A stretch of DNA of 64,000 nt, taken from positions 2,452,001-2,516,000 of the forward strand of contig BSYO01000025.1 of the NCBI GenBank assembly GCA_033239525.1, written 5' to 3'. How positions within the stretch are numbered: position 1 is the stretch's first letter; each line of letters opens with the position of its first letter. The DNA is from Nepenthes gracilis. Taxonomy: Eukaryota; Streptophyta; Magnoliopsida; Caryophyllales; Nepenthaceae. The notes beneath the pieces are model-generated. The model worked only from the letters and a program-made list of their open reading frames with translations, did not search any database and had not been told where the DNA came from. Both the position numbers and the translations under genes were made by a program. Positions 12,607 through 23,737 of this stretch are shown here, piece after piece.

Positions 12607-14419
12607 TAGTGGAGAGAATTAAAATTACCTAGTGGTTCTTGTGACCGGTGTCATTGTTTCGTGTTGATTTGCCATCGGGCGAAGAGAAATTAGGGTGGCA
12701 TAGAGAAAGGAAAAAGTAAGGGGAAGAACGAAAAAAGAAAAAAAAAATAAAATAAAAAAGTAAAGAAAAAGAAGAATGAAAAGAAGGCTTGGGAATAGGA
12801 AAGAATGAGGACATAGAGTAGGTGAGATTATATATACATATAAACACTTGCATATATTTTGGTAAGAAAAATATGTATACATTATATTATATAATAGTCA
12901 TAAATATATTTTATATTAACTGATGTTAGGTTGTGTGATGACTGTAGTATGATCAAGTATACTTTGATATTTGATTGTCATACAAGTAAGTTTAATAAGA
13001 ATTAGAATATGAGTGATAGTTGTTAGAATCGTACAATAATGAATGTTCTAGTGATAAAGGAAATCGTGCTAGTTTTAGTCTAATAGTAGAATTAGGTAAT
13101 TGATAATATTGTTAAGTGTTGTGGGACATAAAAGGCTATAGTCAGCTAGTAGAGATGATATAGACAAATACTTAATGGGTCCTTAGTACTTTTCCATATT
13201 TTTCGATGACATTATTTACATTATCTTCGATTGTGTATGTACTGTCTTTATTAGTATTGAATGATATTTCTATCATTAGATTTGTTTAGCTCTTCTGCAT
13301 ATGCATTTGGATTCGTGAGTATATATATTATTAGTCTCTTACAATCAATGTTAAGGATAGCGTATGAAAATATTAATATATCTAATCGAATGAGAGGTTA
13401 CAACATCTTAATATAGTCTACACTTATCTGATACTGATTTTCGTATTATGGTAATGATGATGTATATTGTCCAGTGTGGAGGGATGCTTATGGCTATGTG
13501 ACCATTATAGGAGACGATATCAGAGATATTATTGGTGAGAGTTAACATAGATAGTATAAGTATGTTACGGGTATAACTTTTAGGAGGATGTAGGGGTAAT
13601 AAGGATACCGTGAATAATCTTGTGTCACTTATCCAGCCGTTGGGGGTATATATACACTACTTTTGATTTACAGTAGCAGAATAAAGTCCAAGAATATTAT
13701 TTGTGATATCTCATTATTATTGATACCTTTTAAATTTATGATTCAGTGGAATCCCCGAGTTATATTGGGTGGAATCCATGTGTCGAATTCTATGGCATCC
13801 AAATTCAGTGAAATTTATATTGTTTATTGTTATTTAATATTTAGGTCGTTTACGCTGATATTCAAATTAGGAGATCCCTTTATTTTTCTTGATGTCAAAT
13901 TTGGAAGAATTTTTACCTATTATGGGTAAATCTTATGATCTTTGTGACATGAGGGTTCGGGATGACCTGTCTTACTTTTACTTTTGAGTTGTAGACATGA
14001 AGAAATATAAATTATTGGATAAGTTTATCTATTGGATGTTATCTTATTGTTATGACTTTTGGTATCTATCACTTATTGTAAATTTGAGATATTTATTATT
14101 ATTACTTATTTTTAATTTATTATCACTTATTGGATATTTGGTTGATATTTATATTTTATTGGCTCTAAATTGATTTGATTATATAGAACTAATAGGTGAT
14201 CCTACTTTATAGCGGGACTTCCAGTTATAGAAGATTTTGGAGGTTAGTTGCTGTCATGTCAGTGGGAGACATACCTCAGATGCATTTTGATAGAGATTCA
14301 ATGATTTATTGTAATTAAAATGATGAGTGTATTAATAAAAATGTTGAAACTATTATAAACATTTAATAACTCTAAAATTTAAGATTTTTTGTATGAGCTG
14401 TTTGAGCTATGATTAATGG

Positions 14420-14984
14420 TCAGGGCTCAAGTCATTACAAGACATATCTTAATAAATTAAATTTTTAGATTTTGACCCTTATCTATATTGTATAAATGAT
14501 AAATAAAATAACAAGTTAAAGAAAAGTGTCACAAAAAGTATATATGTACTGTATCTTATATATACATATATTTGTAGGCAACTCACGAACTTAAATTTTC
14601 TTATTGGTTATAAATACTTTATTATCTTTATTGATGATTACTCACGTTATTATTACCTTTACTTACCATTTGATAAAATTCAATCACTGATTCTTTTATA
14701 GTATTTAAGGTAGAAGGTAGTTATTACTTAATAAAATAATCAAAGTAATCAAGTCAGATAGAGATGGCAAGTACTATAGTATATACTGAATTAGGACAAA
14801 CAAATGGGTTCGTTTGCTGAATTTTTTCAAGAACTTGGTATTATGGCACAATATATTGTGCTGGGCACTCTTTGATCAAAATGAAATTGTTGAAAGATGA
14901 AATGAAACATTGATAAATATGGTAATGAATATGATGAATTATTTCATTCTTTCTATCTCTATGTAGGACAATACTTTGACAATA

Positions 14985-15019
<35 letters not shown>

Positions 15020-17110
15020 TTGTGTTCCTGCTAAGGTTATTCCTAAAATACCTTTTGATATATGGATAGGTAGGAAGCTTAGTTTAAGACATTTATACAT
15101 TTTGGGTTATAAGGTTGAAAGTAGGGTGCATAACTCACTTAGGAAAAAAGTTATACCCAAGAAAAAAGTTATTTAAAAACATTCAAAAAATTTAGATTTT
15201 ATTATCATAATTATTCTTTAAGAATTGTTCAAACAAGGAATGCTAGATTTTCTTAAGATAGTAGGAGTACAAGCCTCAAAAAATTATTTTTGAGAAAAAT
15301 TAAATTTCTAAAACTGTACAAGGTTCAGTTAAAAGGCCAATAATTCCATCAATCACTATTAATGAGTCTAATGAAGATTATGAGTCCATTATAAATACAC
15401 CAATTCTAATTGAGTCACTAGTTATTAAGTTAGTTATTACCGGAAATGTTGCTAAACCTATACGAATTATGCATCAAGAAAGAAATTAAAAAAAAAAAAC
15501 AAGAAATTGGGGATCACTTATTACTTTTGATTATTATGTGTATCATTGAGAGTCTAATTTTGATGTTGGATAAAGTAATAATTTGATTAGTTCCTCCCAA
15601 GTCATAAATGATTAAATTCCTCTAAATAATATCATACTATAAAGGATGAGATTGACTCAACAGAGAAAAATAATATCTGAATTTAGTTAAGCTATCTCGT
15701 GGAGTAACAACTATTAGATATAAATGAGTCTATAAGATTAACAAAGATTTTAAAGGAAATATAGAACAATATAAGGCTAGGCTTATTATTAAAAAGTTTA
15801 CTCAAAAGGATGATATGATTATTATGAGATTTCTCACCTATATTAAAGAAGGATTATCCAAGAATAATTACGGATTGGTGGCTTATTTTAACTTAAAATT
15901 TTATTAGAAAGATGTAAGAACAGCTTTTTTTAATTTTGATTTAGAAAAGATTGTATATATGAAACAATCATAAATTTTAATTTAGAAGAAAAAAGTTATT
16001 TGGTTTGCATAATAAATAAATCGATATTTGAGCTAAAACAGTCATCTTTTTAATGGTATTTTAAATTTAATGACATAATTTCTTCATATGATTTTATAGA
16101 AAATATTTTAATTGTTATATATACCTTAAAGTCAATGAGAACTGATTTATTTTTCTTATTTTTATATAGATGATATTTGACTTACTAGTAGTGATTTTGT
16201 ATTGCTTAATATGAATAAATATTTTCTTTACAATCATTTTGATATGAAAGATATTAAAGATATTTCGTATGTTATGGCTTATGGGCTAATAGAGATAAAT
16301 TTTAAATAAAAATTTACTTATCTCAAAAGGCTTATATTAAAAAAAAATACTAGAGAGATATGTTATGGAGAATTCAAAACTTAACCCTATGCCTATAACT
16401 AAGGACAATATGTTAAGCAAGTCTCAATAACAAAAAAACAGAGCTGGTAATGGAACAAATGAGACATATCATCATACTTCTCTTATTAGGACATTAAAAT
16501 GTATTTAAATTTGTACTAGACTAGATATAGTAGATGTAGTATGAGTTTTGAAGAGATTTCAAAGTGTTTTTGGTTTAGATTATTGGAGAGTTGAAAAAAG
16601 TACTTTGCTATTTGTAATGAATACAAGATTATATACTTATATACAATATATTCAATTCTTTAGAAATGGTTGGATATACGGATTCTAATTTTGTTGGGTG
16701 TCCAAACAGTAAAAAATCAATATTGTGGTATATTTTTCTACTTATTGTTTGTGCAATATTTTGAAAACATATTAAATAAATGTTGATCACAGTTTCTATT
16801 GTGAGAGTTAAGTTGGTAGAATACTAAGAGGTTGTTAAAATGTACAATTTGGTTGAGAAACTTTATTACAGAATTGAAGATCATCAACTCCATTTTTGGA
16901 CTTATAAGAATATTTTGTGATAATTCAACAACAATTTTCTCAATAAATAATAATAATGTATTTATTGAAAAGAAATACACGAAAGTAAAATACCTTATCA
17001 TAGAAGAAAAATGTGATAAAAATAATGTATTGCTTGTGTACAATAATACTACACTAATAATTGTAGACATTTGACTAAAGCTTTATCCCTATGATTATAC
17101 AAAAATCATG
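14420..17110 (+). pseudogene. Decayed Ty1/copia pol (GAG-pre-integrase, integrase, RT, RNase H)
   Basis: Relic of a copia polyprotein with stops and frameshifts throughout. Landmarks in order: a GAG-pre-integrase-like stretch at about 14420-14580; integrase core with FIDDYS-like and GPFAEFFQELGI words at 14630-14850; the integrase C-terminal motif IPFDIWIGRKLSLRHL at about 15047-15095; an RT entry with DVRTAFFNFDLEKI near 15911; the catalytic YIDD at 16163-16174; FDMKDIKDISYV near 16240; and the RNase H end, open at 16832-17071, with FCDNSTTIFSINN. The order matches integrase-before-RT, which defines copia. Base composition is very A/T-rich, consistent with long decay of methylated DNA. It ends where the 17190 LTR begins. 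Confidence 0.85.
14989..15014. repeat. (TA)n microsatellite
   Basis: Thirteen perfect TA units inside the copia integrase relic. Confidence 0.95.
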
Positions 17111-17649
17111 TAGATTGTATGAGTTTGTTAAAATTTGATTGATGATGTACAAGTTGTATACATTTTTGCGAATATTTTTTAATGGATATTGATGGGTCCG
17201 ATAACCTATGGGTCGACCTGGAATCAGGCCTACAATAAAAGAGTGCCCAGAAAAGACATAGTCCAGAAGAAGTCCATTGCGGCCCAAGGCCCAAACTATG
17301 CAGCCCAGTAGTACATGCCCCAACAACTCTAACTTAATACATATTCTTAGAATATTATCTATGATTGCGTATCGTCCTAGAATAATAGTTACAGCTCAAT
17401 AAATATTACCAAAATATTGTCTATAATTGCGCATTGCGCTAAGATGATAGTTACAGCCTCAAAAAATTTTCCCGAAGGCAACTATAATGCAGCGACCTCT
17501 AGGATCATGTTAAAAAAGGAAAGAATGTCGCCAAACAGTCACGGTTACCACATCTACACTTCGCACAATCGTTGAGACAATTCAGTGGATCTGCCAGGGT
17601 AACCAACCATAGCCTTGAGGCTCAAGTAGGGCTATACAGCTACTAATTC

Positions 17650-17657
17650 TATAAATA
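17650..17657 (+). promoter_or_regulatory. TATA box, first copy, in solo LTR
   Basis: TATAAATA at the end of the first duplicated U3 unit, followed directly by the second unit rather than by the R region. Confidence 0.5.
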
Positions 17658-18026
17658 CCCCAAGGCCCAAACTATGCAGCCCAGTAGTACATGCCCCAAC
17701 AACTCTAACTTAATACATATTCTTAGAATATTATCTATGATTGCGTATCGTCCTAGAATAATAGTTACAGCTCAATAAATATTACCAAAATATTGTCTAT
17801 AATTGCGCATTGCGCTAAGATGATAGTTACAGCTCACAAAATTTTCTCGGAAGGCAACTATAATGCAGCGACCTCTAGGATCATGTTAAAAAAAGGAAAG
17901 AATGTCGCCAAACAGTCACGGTTACCACATCTACACTTCACATAATCGTTGAGACAATTCAGTGGATCTGCCAGGGTAACCAACCATAGCCTTGAGGCTC
18001 AGTAGGGCTATTACAGCTACTAATTC

Positions 18027-18034
18027 TATAAATA
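18027..18034 (+). promoter_or_regulatory. TATA box, second copy, in solo LTR
   Basis: TATAAATA followed by CCCCTTCAC and the transcribed leader. This is the copy in the normal position of an LTR promoter. Confidence 0.55.
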
Positions 18035-18208
18035 CCCCTTCACTACTACGATAAATTGGACTAGACAATCATTGCCCTCAAGCATCCCTGAAGGATCGTA
18101 CAACCCTCTTTCTCAAGCAACTCAGCTCACGAGTGTATACTCTCTCTCAAGCCACGCATCCCATAAGTGTATATTCTCTTTTAAGGCACTCAACCCACAA
18201 GTGTACTT

Positions 18209-19200
18209 TCTCTAACCGCTCCTCACCGAGCGCATCCTTTAGAACTCAATTTTTCATCTCAAAGCCGCTACCAAATTGAGTGTATTATCGAAACTCAATT
18301 TTTCATCTCAAATTTGCTTCCCAGCCAAGCATATCGTCGGAACTCAATCCTCCATTTTAAAGTTGCTCCCCAACCAAGTGCACCGTCGGAGTTCAATCTT
18401 TCATTTCAAAACCACACCCTAATCGCGTGTATCATTGGAATTCAATCTTTCATTTCAAAACTGCTCCTTAGTCGAGCACATCGTCAAAACTCAGTTCTTC
18501 AACTCAAAGCCGCTCCCCAACCGAGTATATCATCGGAGTTCAGTCGTCCATCTCAAAGTCACTCCCCAATCGAGCGCACCGTTGGAACTCAATCCTCCAT
18601 CACAAAACTGTTCTTCAGCTAAACGCATCATCAAAGCTCAGTCATCCTGTAACGTCTCCGGGTACCCGCTTGTAGATATTATCCACTTTGGACCGGGAGA
18701 ACTTCACGGTGCTTCCAAGCCGCACACCAGCCCCATGATTTTGTTCCTAGCAAACGGCCTCCACCGCCCCCAAAACGCGTCTACAAGGGAAAGATCTCTA
18801 CGACTTATAAAGCACGTTTCGTTCATCTCCCCATCCGATGTGGGACACCACAGCCCACCCCTTGGGAGCCCAGCGTTTACACTGGCACACTAAACCGGAC
18901 ATCAACTCTAATACCATTTGTAACGTCCCCGGGCACTCGCCTGTAGATATTGTCCGTTTTGGGCCAAGAGAACTTCACGGCGCCTCCAAGTTGCACATAG
19001 CCCGCACGGTTTTGTTACTGGCAGATGGCCTACACCGCTCCCAAAACGCGTTTACAAGGAAAAGGTCTTCACGGCTTATAAAACACGCTTTGTTGACCTC
19101 CCCATTCGATGTGGAACACCACACATCCATCTCAAAGTCGCTCTGCTCCTTAATTGAGTGCACCGTCAGAGCTCAATTATCTATCTCAAAGTCGTTCCCC
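18209..19200 (+). repeat. 49-bp tandem array in the LTR leader, interrupted by a TRIM
   Basis: Nearly nine units of 49 bp with the approximate pattern GCTCCCCAACCGAGCGCACC ... GGAACTCAATCCTCCATCTCAAAG run from 18209 to 18647. The array resumes at 19129 with CATCTCAAAGTCG and about one and a half further units. The interruption is exactly the TRIM plus its target duplication. Units differ at many positions, so the array is old. Confidence 0.88.
18648..19123 (-). mobile_element. Complete TRIM (miniature LTR retrotransposon)
   Basis: Non-coding LTR retrotransposon in miniature, 476 bp, minus strand. Two LTRs of equal length (18648-18852 and 18919-19123, 205 bp each) begin TGTGGTGTCCCACATC or TGTGGTGTTCCACATC and end CGTTACA on the minus strand. 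The 66-bp internal region has a primer binding site TGGTATTAGAG (18906-18916, initiator Met-tRNA type, two bases from the LTR) and a purine-rich CCCAAGGGGTGGGC (about 18853-18866) at the other end. Target duplication CATCC is present at 18643-18647 and 19124-19128. It has no coding capacity and would depend on another element's proteins. All structural parts are visible directly. Confidence 0.92.
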
Positions 19201-19804
19201 AACTAAGCGTACTCGCTGGAGCCTAGCTATCTGCAAATACTCAATCCTCCAATGCATGTATCTATGCATTTTTACTCATCTTCCTATCTTTCTATTCAAT
19301 TAAGAAAGATTTTTGATTTGAGCGTTGGAGGATAAATCAAAAAGTGAGTCCAGTTCTCCCCTAATCTCTTATTTGTCAGTTGTGGTGTGTAAGATTTAAG
19401 TTCGGAGTAATGAAAATCAGACTATCTTCAACTTGATATATTGAAAAGATTAAACAATTTTCTAATTTGTTCGATAATTTGGATCCAAGGATGCATCAGT
19501 TATTATATTATATTTATTTATTACACATATATTTGTTATTTTAGATATGGCTAAGTTTGGCCGACAAATGAATTTCATGAGAAATACATTAATAAATTTT
19601 GATTTAGTTATGATAGCGTGGTGATATTGTAATTATGGAAGGTTTTATATCACATTTAGATAATATTACCGTCATTATTCTTAGTATCATTCTTAGATAA
19701 TTACATTTAAGGTTAAGTATTATATATATATATATCAAAATATTTTTATATACAAGGGGCATATAATTTTTGAAATTACAAATATACTAATATTGTTTTA
19801 GTAT

Positions 19805-20988
19805 TGATACGTACCTGGATCCGATTTTGAACAGATTCGAATTCTTCTAGATTATTTGACCCGGCTCCGTTCGCTGAGTTCGAATCCTGCACACCAGTAA
19901 AAATGAACAAGAGGTCAGCGTGTTGACGAGAGCTCGTCCCATCGAAAACACTCCGACGTTCAAGTCAGTAAAGCATTCTAAGTGAGGAAGGTAAACTGGA
20001 AAGCAAAAGAGAGAGAGTAGGATGGTCTGGAGTGTCAGCTTGTTGAGAATGTGAGTTCTTGCTTCCTGCTCACAGAGAGCGTAAGGAAGCAACGTCTCGA
20101 AAGTGTGGAGGCTTTAGGGAATGATTCTCAGAAGGCCGAAGAGGTCTCCAAGAATCCGGAGGCCTCGGTGGGATTGGAGGACGAACGCTTGTGTAGAGAG
20201 AAAGAGGAGAGGAGCCTCTGTTCAAGTCCTATAAGCGTTTTGTGTGGGTGAGACTGTACGAAGTCTTTACAAGAAGCTGGTTCTCTGTGTTTTCAGGAAG
20301 ACGAGTTACAGAATGGGCAAGAGAGCTTCTATTTCTCAATGAGCTTTTTTGTGTTCGTTTGTGAGCTTATGTGTATGCGAATGAGTATCTGAGAATGCAT
20401 GCAAGAGAGCGTCTAAGAGCATATCCTTTCCAGAACGAAGTCCTCTAGCTTTTATGGACAGCAGGAGGGGCTCTTTCTCTGGTCAAGGTGGTGTGCTCCT
20501 CTCAGACTGACAATGGCGGCCCTCTTAGAGTTGGTGGACCTAATAGTCGTGATTTGATGAACTCTCTTTTTGCTGCACAATGCAACGGATCTTCAAACTG
20601 TTTCATACTTTTATGACCGTTTTGTTGGCGCTGATATCATTGCCGCCCTTTTTTGAGAAGATCAGCTTTTAGGAGCGACACGTGACCATGAGAAGACCGT
20701 TGTTTTTCGTGCACGTGTTCGCCTGCCAGTTTTGGTTTGAGCCGTAGCAGGTTTGAAACCTTTTTGGGCCTGCCACTACAATGCATCCGGTTAACGCTCG
20801 AGTTGACCGTCTGCATGCGAGTTGGCCGCCTGCTAAAGTCTGGACGGTCAACGCCGGCGATGACCGTCTTGAGCCTTTCAGGATTTGGGCCTTCGCCTCC
20901 TATTGGGCCGTTATTTGAGTTGACCATCCAACAGGCCATCTTGGGCCCTTTTGACCATGGGCCAACCCATATTATGGTGTTTCCATCA
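19805..20988 (-). mobile_element. 3' LTR of a minus-strand Tat-like element
   Basis: On the minus strand it starts TGATGGAAACACC and ends CCAGGTACGTATCA. It is the same family as the solo LTR at 24430-25581: both share GTACCTGGATCCGATTT, ATCCTGCACACCA, GAACAAGAGGTCAGCG and CACTCCGACG in order. A purine-rich GTGGGGGCTAG lies immediately outside its start on the minus strand (20989-20999), so it is a 3' LTR. Flanks AGTAT and CTAGC do not match. Confidence 0.75.
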
Positions 20989-20999
20989 CTAGCCCCCAC
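20989..20999 (-). other. Polypurine tract next to the 3' LTR
   Basis: Minus-strand GTGGGGGCTAG directly before TGATGG of the LTR. The full-length element has GAGAAGCTAG directly before TGATAG at 37181, the same arrangement. Confidence 0.6.
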
Positions 21000-21105
21000 A
21001 GTGGTGGCCAGAATTCTGGCCTTCGATATGTTCATGATGGGATGCCCCTTACTGCCCTTCGTTGTTTGCGAATTTTAGATGACCCTATGAAAAGCGGAGA
21101 GGGGA

Positions 21106-21243
21106 GTTGACCGGAGCTGTTAATCGTCTTTGGTCAACTCTGGAGAAGAATGTTGACCAGAGTTGTTGATCGTTTTTGGTCAGTTCCGAAAAAGAATGTT
21201 GACAGGATCTGTTGACCGTCTTTGGTAAGAATCCGAAAGGCTT
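21106..21243 (-). repeat. 46-bp tandem repeat, three units, next to the 3' LTR
   Basis: Three consecutive units start GTTGACCGGAGCTGTT, GTTGACCAGAGTTGTT and GTTGACAGGATCTGTT at 46-bp spacing. The position, between the coding part and the 3' LTR of a Tat-like element, parallels the 43-bp array at 33066-33237. Confidence 0.8.
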
Positions 21244-21540
21244 TCTGCGAGCCCTGATTGATGCATGGCCATCAGCCGGCTTGTCACGCCAAAGGTAGAC
21301 ACGCATCTCCTTTTGGTTGGGCGGATATTCGGGCCATTAATGCGCCTAAGATTTGCCTTTTGAAGGGCCGAATAGGGAGGCAATACGTGGCAGGACTGAC
21401 AGCATCCTTTCTGAGGGGTTTTAAGGCATTTTGCCGTTCAAGTTTCCCTCCACGCTTTGAAATCCTTCTTTTCCTCCTTGCTTCATCTTCTTCATCTTTG
21501 ACTTTGCTTCTTTGAGAAACGCTAGCCCTTTCTTCCAGCC

Positions 21541-21648
21541 ATGGCCTCCGTTGCTGACATCGCCTCCATCCTTAGAGAGGGCGACGTAAAAGCGTTATGT
21601 GTTGAGTTCAATATCTCGAATGATATTGCGTGGAGGGTCCCGAAGAAA
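21541..21648 (+). pseudogene. N-terminal piece of the element's antisense ORF
   Basis: ATG at 21541 opens a frame of 115 codons, but only about the first 36 belong together. The words ALCVEFNISNDIAWRVP line up with ALYI-YNIPSMISLVVP at the start of the antisense ORF of the full-length element (minus strand, near 35398). From about 21650 the same frame is merely the complement of gag, which reads on the minus strand. The joint at about 21645-21655 is therefore a deletion scar. Confidence 0.6.
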
Positions 21649-21649
21649 T

Positions 21650-22703
21650 TTTTCAGCTCTAAAATCGATATGAAGGCATTCAATTTCACCTCATCAGTGA
21701 AACTAGGTATTTGTCAAACCACAGTGGTAAATCAGGCCAGGAAGTGCTTTATGCGTTCGCTCAGCCCTTGCTTGATGCGAGCGAAGTGCCAATACTGCTT
21801 TTCCTCCCTTCATTTTGAGGCAAATTGTGATAGGGAGTTGTCAGCCAACTTCCAGAACGTTCGGATCAAATTTGATTGCAGGTGGTAAAATCAAATTCAG
21901 GCATCTTGCTTGAGTGTCAAAGGGAAGCACAGACACATATTGGTTTCGTCCAGACCCTGGAAATTCAGTAGGGTACGAGAATGATCCAAATGGTCCATCG
22001 GATTAGGACTCCCATCTTAAGGTTCCAGGGTCGTCATATTGAATTTGTGAGGGAGTGGTTGCGTCCAAATCTTCATTGTGAATGACGATCTCCTCAGATT
22101 CGTGGAGTGTCTGTTGGTGCCTCCCTTGAATACGTGCTGCTCAATCTTCTAAACTCTCTTCTCTATGTGGGGGGAGGATACATTTCTTTTCATATTAAGG
22201 AAGGCCCTCAACTTCATGTGATTTGGGGAGAGACACTGGATTGAGCAGCCGTGAAATCTCACTAGCCTAGTGCTGCAGGAGAATTTCTCCTGACTTGGGG
22301 GCCTTCAGTCGCCACGGGAGTAGCGGGGATTCCGTCATTTTGGGCTTTCATCCCATGTCTCGTTACTGAATCGGCCTTCCGTCCACGTTTGGGTTTTGTC
22401 GTTCGAGCTCGTTTGGACCTCAAGGTCGTCAGGCCATTGGGTCTTCTCGGACAGGTGCTTCTTTCTTCGGTTTTGCCACTTTGAAGTCAAGGTCTAAGAG
22501 GTAGTGGAGGAAGCCCCCAGCTGCTGTCCGCCCAAATGTGGATAGAGGGTTTGGAGCTTTTTAGACATGCTTTCCATCTGGGTGGTGAATGTGTGCATGT
22601 CCGAGGCTAGTCGCTCGCCCATGTGGCTACTTGCTGAGGGGTTGTCACCATGGGAGGTAGCATCCTGGATCTGGACAGTGACTTGTACCCTGGTGTTGAC
22701 CAT
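21650..22703 (-). pseudogene. gag pseudogene of the minus-strand element
   Basis: Starts at ATG 22703 with MVNTRVQVT, equivalent to the MVNAR start at 27492 and the VNTR at 57623. The open part 22494-22703 is a Ser/Thr/Gln-rich N terminus. Further along, the gag core can be followed despite stops and shifts: a DHLDHS-like word, a CFPLTLK-like word, FASK-REEKQYW near 21800 and DEVKLNAFISIL near 21680. Protease, RT, RNase H and integrase are absent because the sequence passes straight into the antisense ORF start. Confidence 0.7.
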
Positions 22704-22750
22704 ATTCGTCTTCATGGTTGTCGTGATTAGATTTTTTAATCGTTTTTCAC

Positions 22751-22762
22751 AGATGGTGCCAA
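22751..22762 (-). other. Primer binding site of the minus-strand element
   Basis: Minus-strand TTGGCACCATCT directly follows the LTR end. It differs from TTGGCGCCGTCT of the second gypsy element (57562) at two positions. Confidence 0.7.
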
Positions 22763-23732
22763 TAATATATCGTTGGATTTGGATTGTGGTACGAATTAGG
22801 AAACCACATGATCTTCCATACTAGATCAAATTGAAGTAGGTTTGATCTCCGTCTTTACTAACCAAGGTTTTGCGCAACATAATGAACAAACAAAAGATTA
22901 GAGAATTGGTTAGACTTTCTCCCCAATATATCATCCGACATTTAAATCAATAATCTTCCATGAGGTTGAGAAAGATAAAGGATGTGAAAAATACTAATAG
23001 GTGAGGGGATTGAGTATTATTTGGAGGACGGTACTCCAATGAGTGCGCTTGGCTGGGACCAACTTTTTGTGAAGGTGCACTCAGGGGATGAGTAGTAAAA
23101 AAGAGGGAAAGAGTACTTCGATCTTTCAGGAGCTCTTGAGGGCAAGGATTGGTCTGCTCTTGTCGTAGAGGGGAAGTGGTATTTATAACGTTGGAGTCGG
23201 TTTGCCCTTACTTTAGCCCCAAGACTAGCTGTCGATCGTCTTTGTGGATCCATTGAGCTGTCTAAGTGATCACGTGTGAAGCAAGTATGGTAACCGTGGT
23301 TATTTTGAGATATTTCTTCCTTTATTGGGGCGATCATAGATGTTGTCGGATGGTAATATCTATCTGAGGAGATTTACTGAGTCATAATTGCCATTTTGGA
23401 TGTAATGTATAATTAGGGGCAATATTTTAAAAATATTTCCTGAGTTGTAACTGCTATTCTGGAAAAGATTTGTGATCATGGGCAATTATGGCAAGTGTTG
23501 TTCGCAGTTGAGGTTTGCCACTTGCCGGCTGGGGAGTAGGAGAGATCCCTGTAGATCAGCCCTAATTGTTCATTTTTCGTTGGGCGATCTCAAGTCGACC
23601 CATGCAGGTAGATTGCATTCCCGCTTGACTCTCGAGCTCGTGAGGGCACGCGCTATGGGTCGCCTCTTCCTAGGCCCTTCCCCATTTGTGGATTTAGTTT
23701 CCGAGTTGACCCATCTATGGTCGCTCCTATCA
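22763..23732 (-). mobile_element. 5' LTR of the minus-strand element (different family from its 3' LTR)
   Basis: On the minus strand it starts TGATAGGAGCGACC and ends near GATATATTA just before the PBS; a TATAAATACC box lies at about 23170. The sequence resembles the solo LTR at 46522-47467 (shared GAACAAACAAAAGATTAGAG/GATAAACAAAAAATCAGAG and CCCAATATATCAT), not the LTR at 19805-20988. Right flank is ATATT. Confidence 0.7.
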
Positions 23733-23737
23733 ATATT

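Larger units (their letters stand above)
11341..14400. other. Intergenic region, mostly unassigned
   Basis: AT-rich DNA with the (AAT)n tract, a purine-rich stretch at 12110-12210, an unassigned ORF at 12244-12606 and an A/G-rich block around 12700-12810. From about 13440 to 13960 there is a TATA-like GGGGTATATATACAC (near 13645) in sequence that could be a decayed 5' LTR of the copia remnant downstream. That last idea rests on position and the TATA-like word only. Confidence 0.35.
17284..18035 (+). repeat. 376-bp tandem duplication of LTR promoter (U3)
   Basis: Copies 17284-17659 and 17660-18035 differ at only a handful of positions, for example CTCAAGTAGGG/CTCAGTAGGG and TCGCACAATCG/TCACATAATCG. 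Each copy ends in a TATAAATACC box (about 17650 and 18027). The joint lies in a short shared CCC(C)AAGGCCC motif, pointing to a slippage-type origin. Confidence 0.9.
17190..19498 (+). mobile_element. Solo LTR (Ty3/gypsy type) with duplicated promoter, 49-bp array and nested TRIM
   Basis: Begins TGATGGGTCCG and ends AGGATGCATCA, the same style of ends as the gypsy LTRs at 26483, 37181 and 56934. Flanks GATAT (17185-17189) and GTTAT (19499-19503) agree at four of five bases and are a likely target duplication. Inside are a 376-bp tandem duplication that includes the TATA box, a 49-bp tandem array in the transcribed part, and a complete TRIM insertion at 18648-19123. Its last 250 bp resemble the U5 of the 26483 element, including the phrase GAGGATAAATC near the end. 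No PBS or coding region adjoins it. Confidence 0.75.

Noticed and set aside
18209..18647. Regular short repeats as a CRISPR array
   Set aside because: Units are directly joined, diverged and without unique spacers, inside a plant LTR; a simple tandem array.
20637..21078. Overlapping ORFs of 132 and 113 codons on both strands
   Set aside because: They lie in the 3' LTR and the adjacent untranslated part of the minus-strand element; no protein family recognised.
21541..21888. A 115-codon + strand ORF with a good start context, at first sight a small host gene
   Set aside because: Its second half is the complement of minus-strand gag (it mirrors the antisense shadow of gag at 58476-58727), and its first part matches the start of the element's antisense ORF. 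It is a fusion inside a retroelement.
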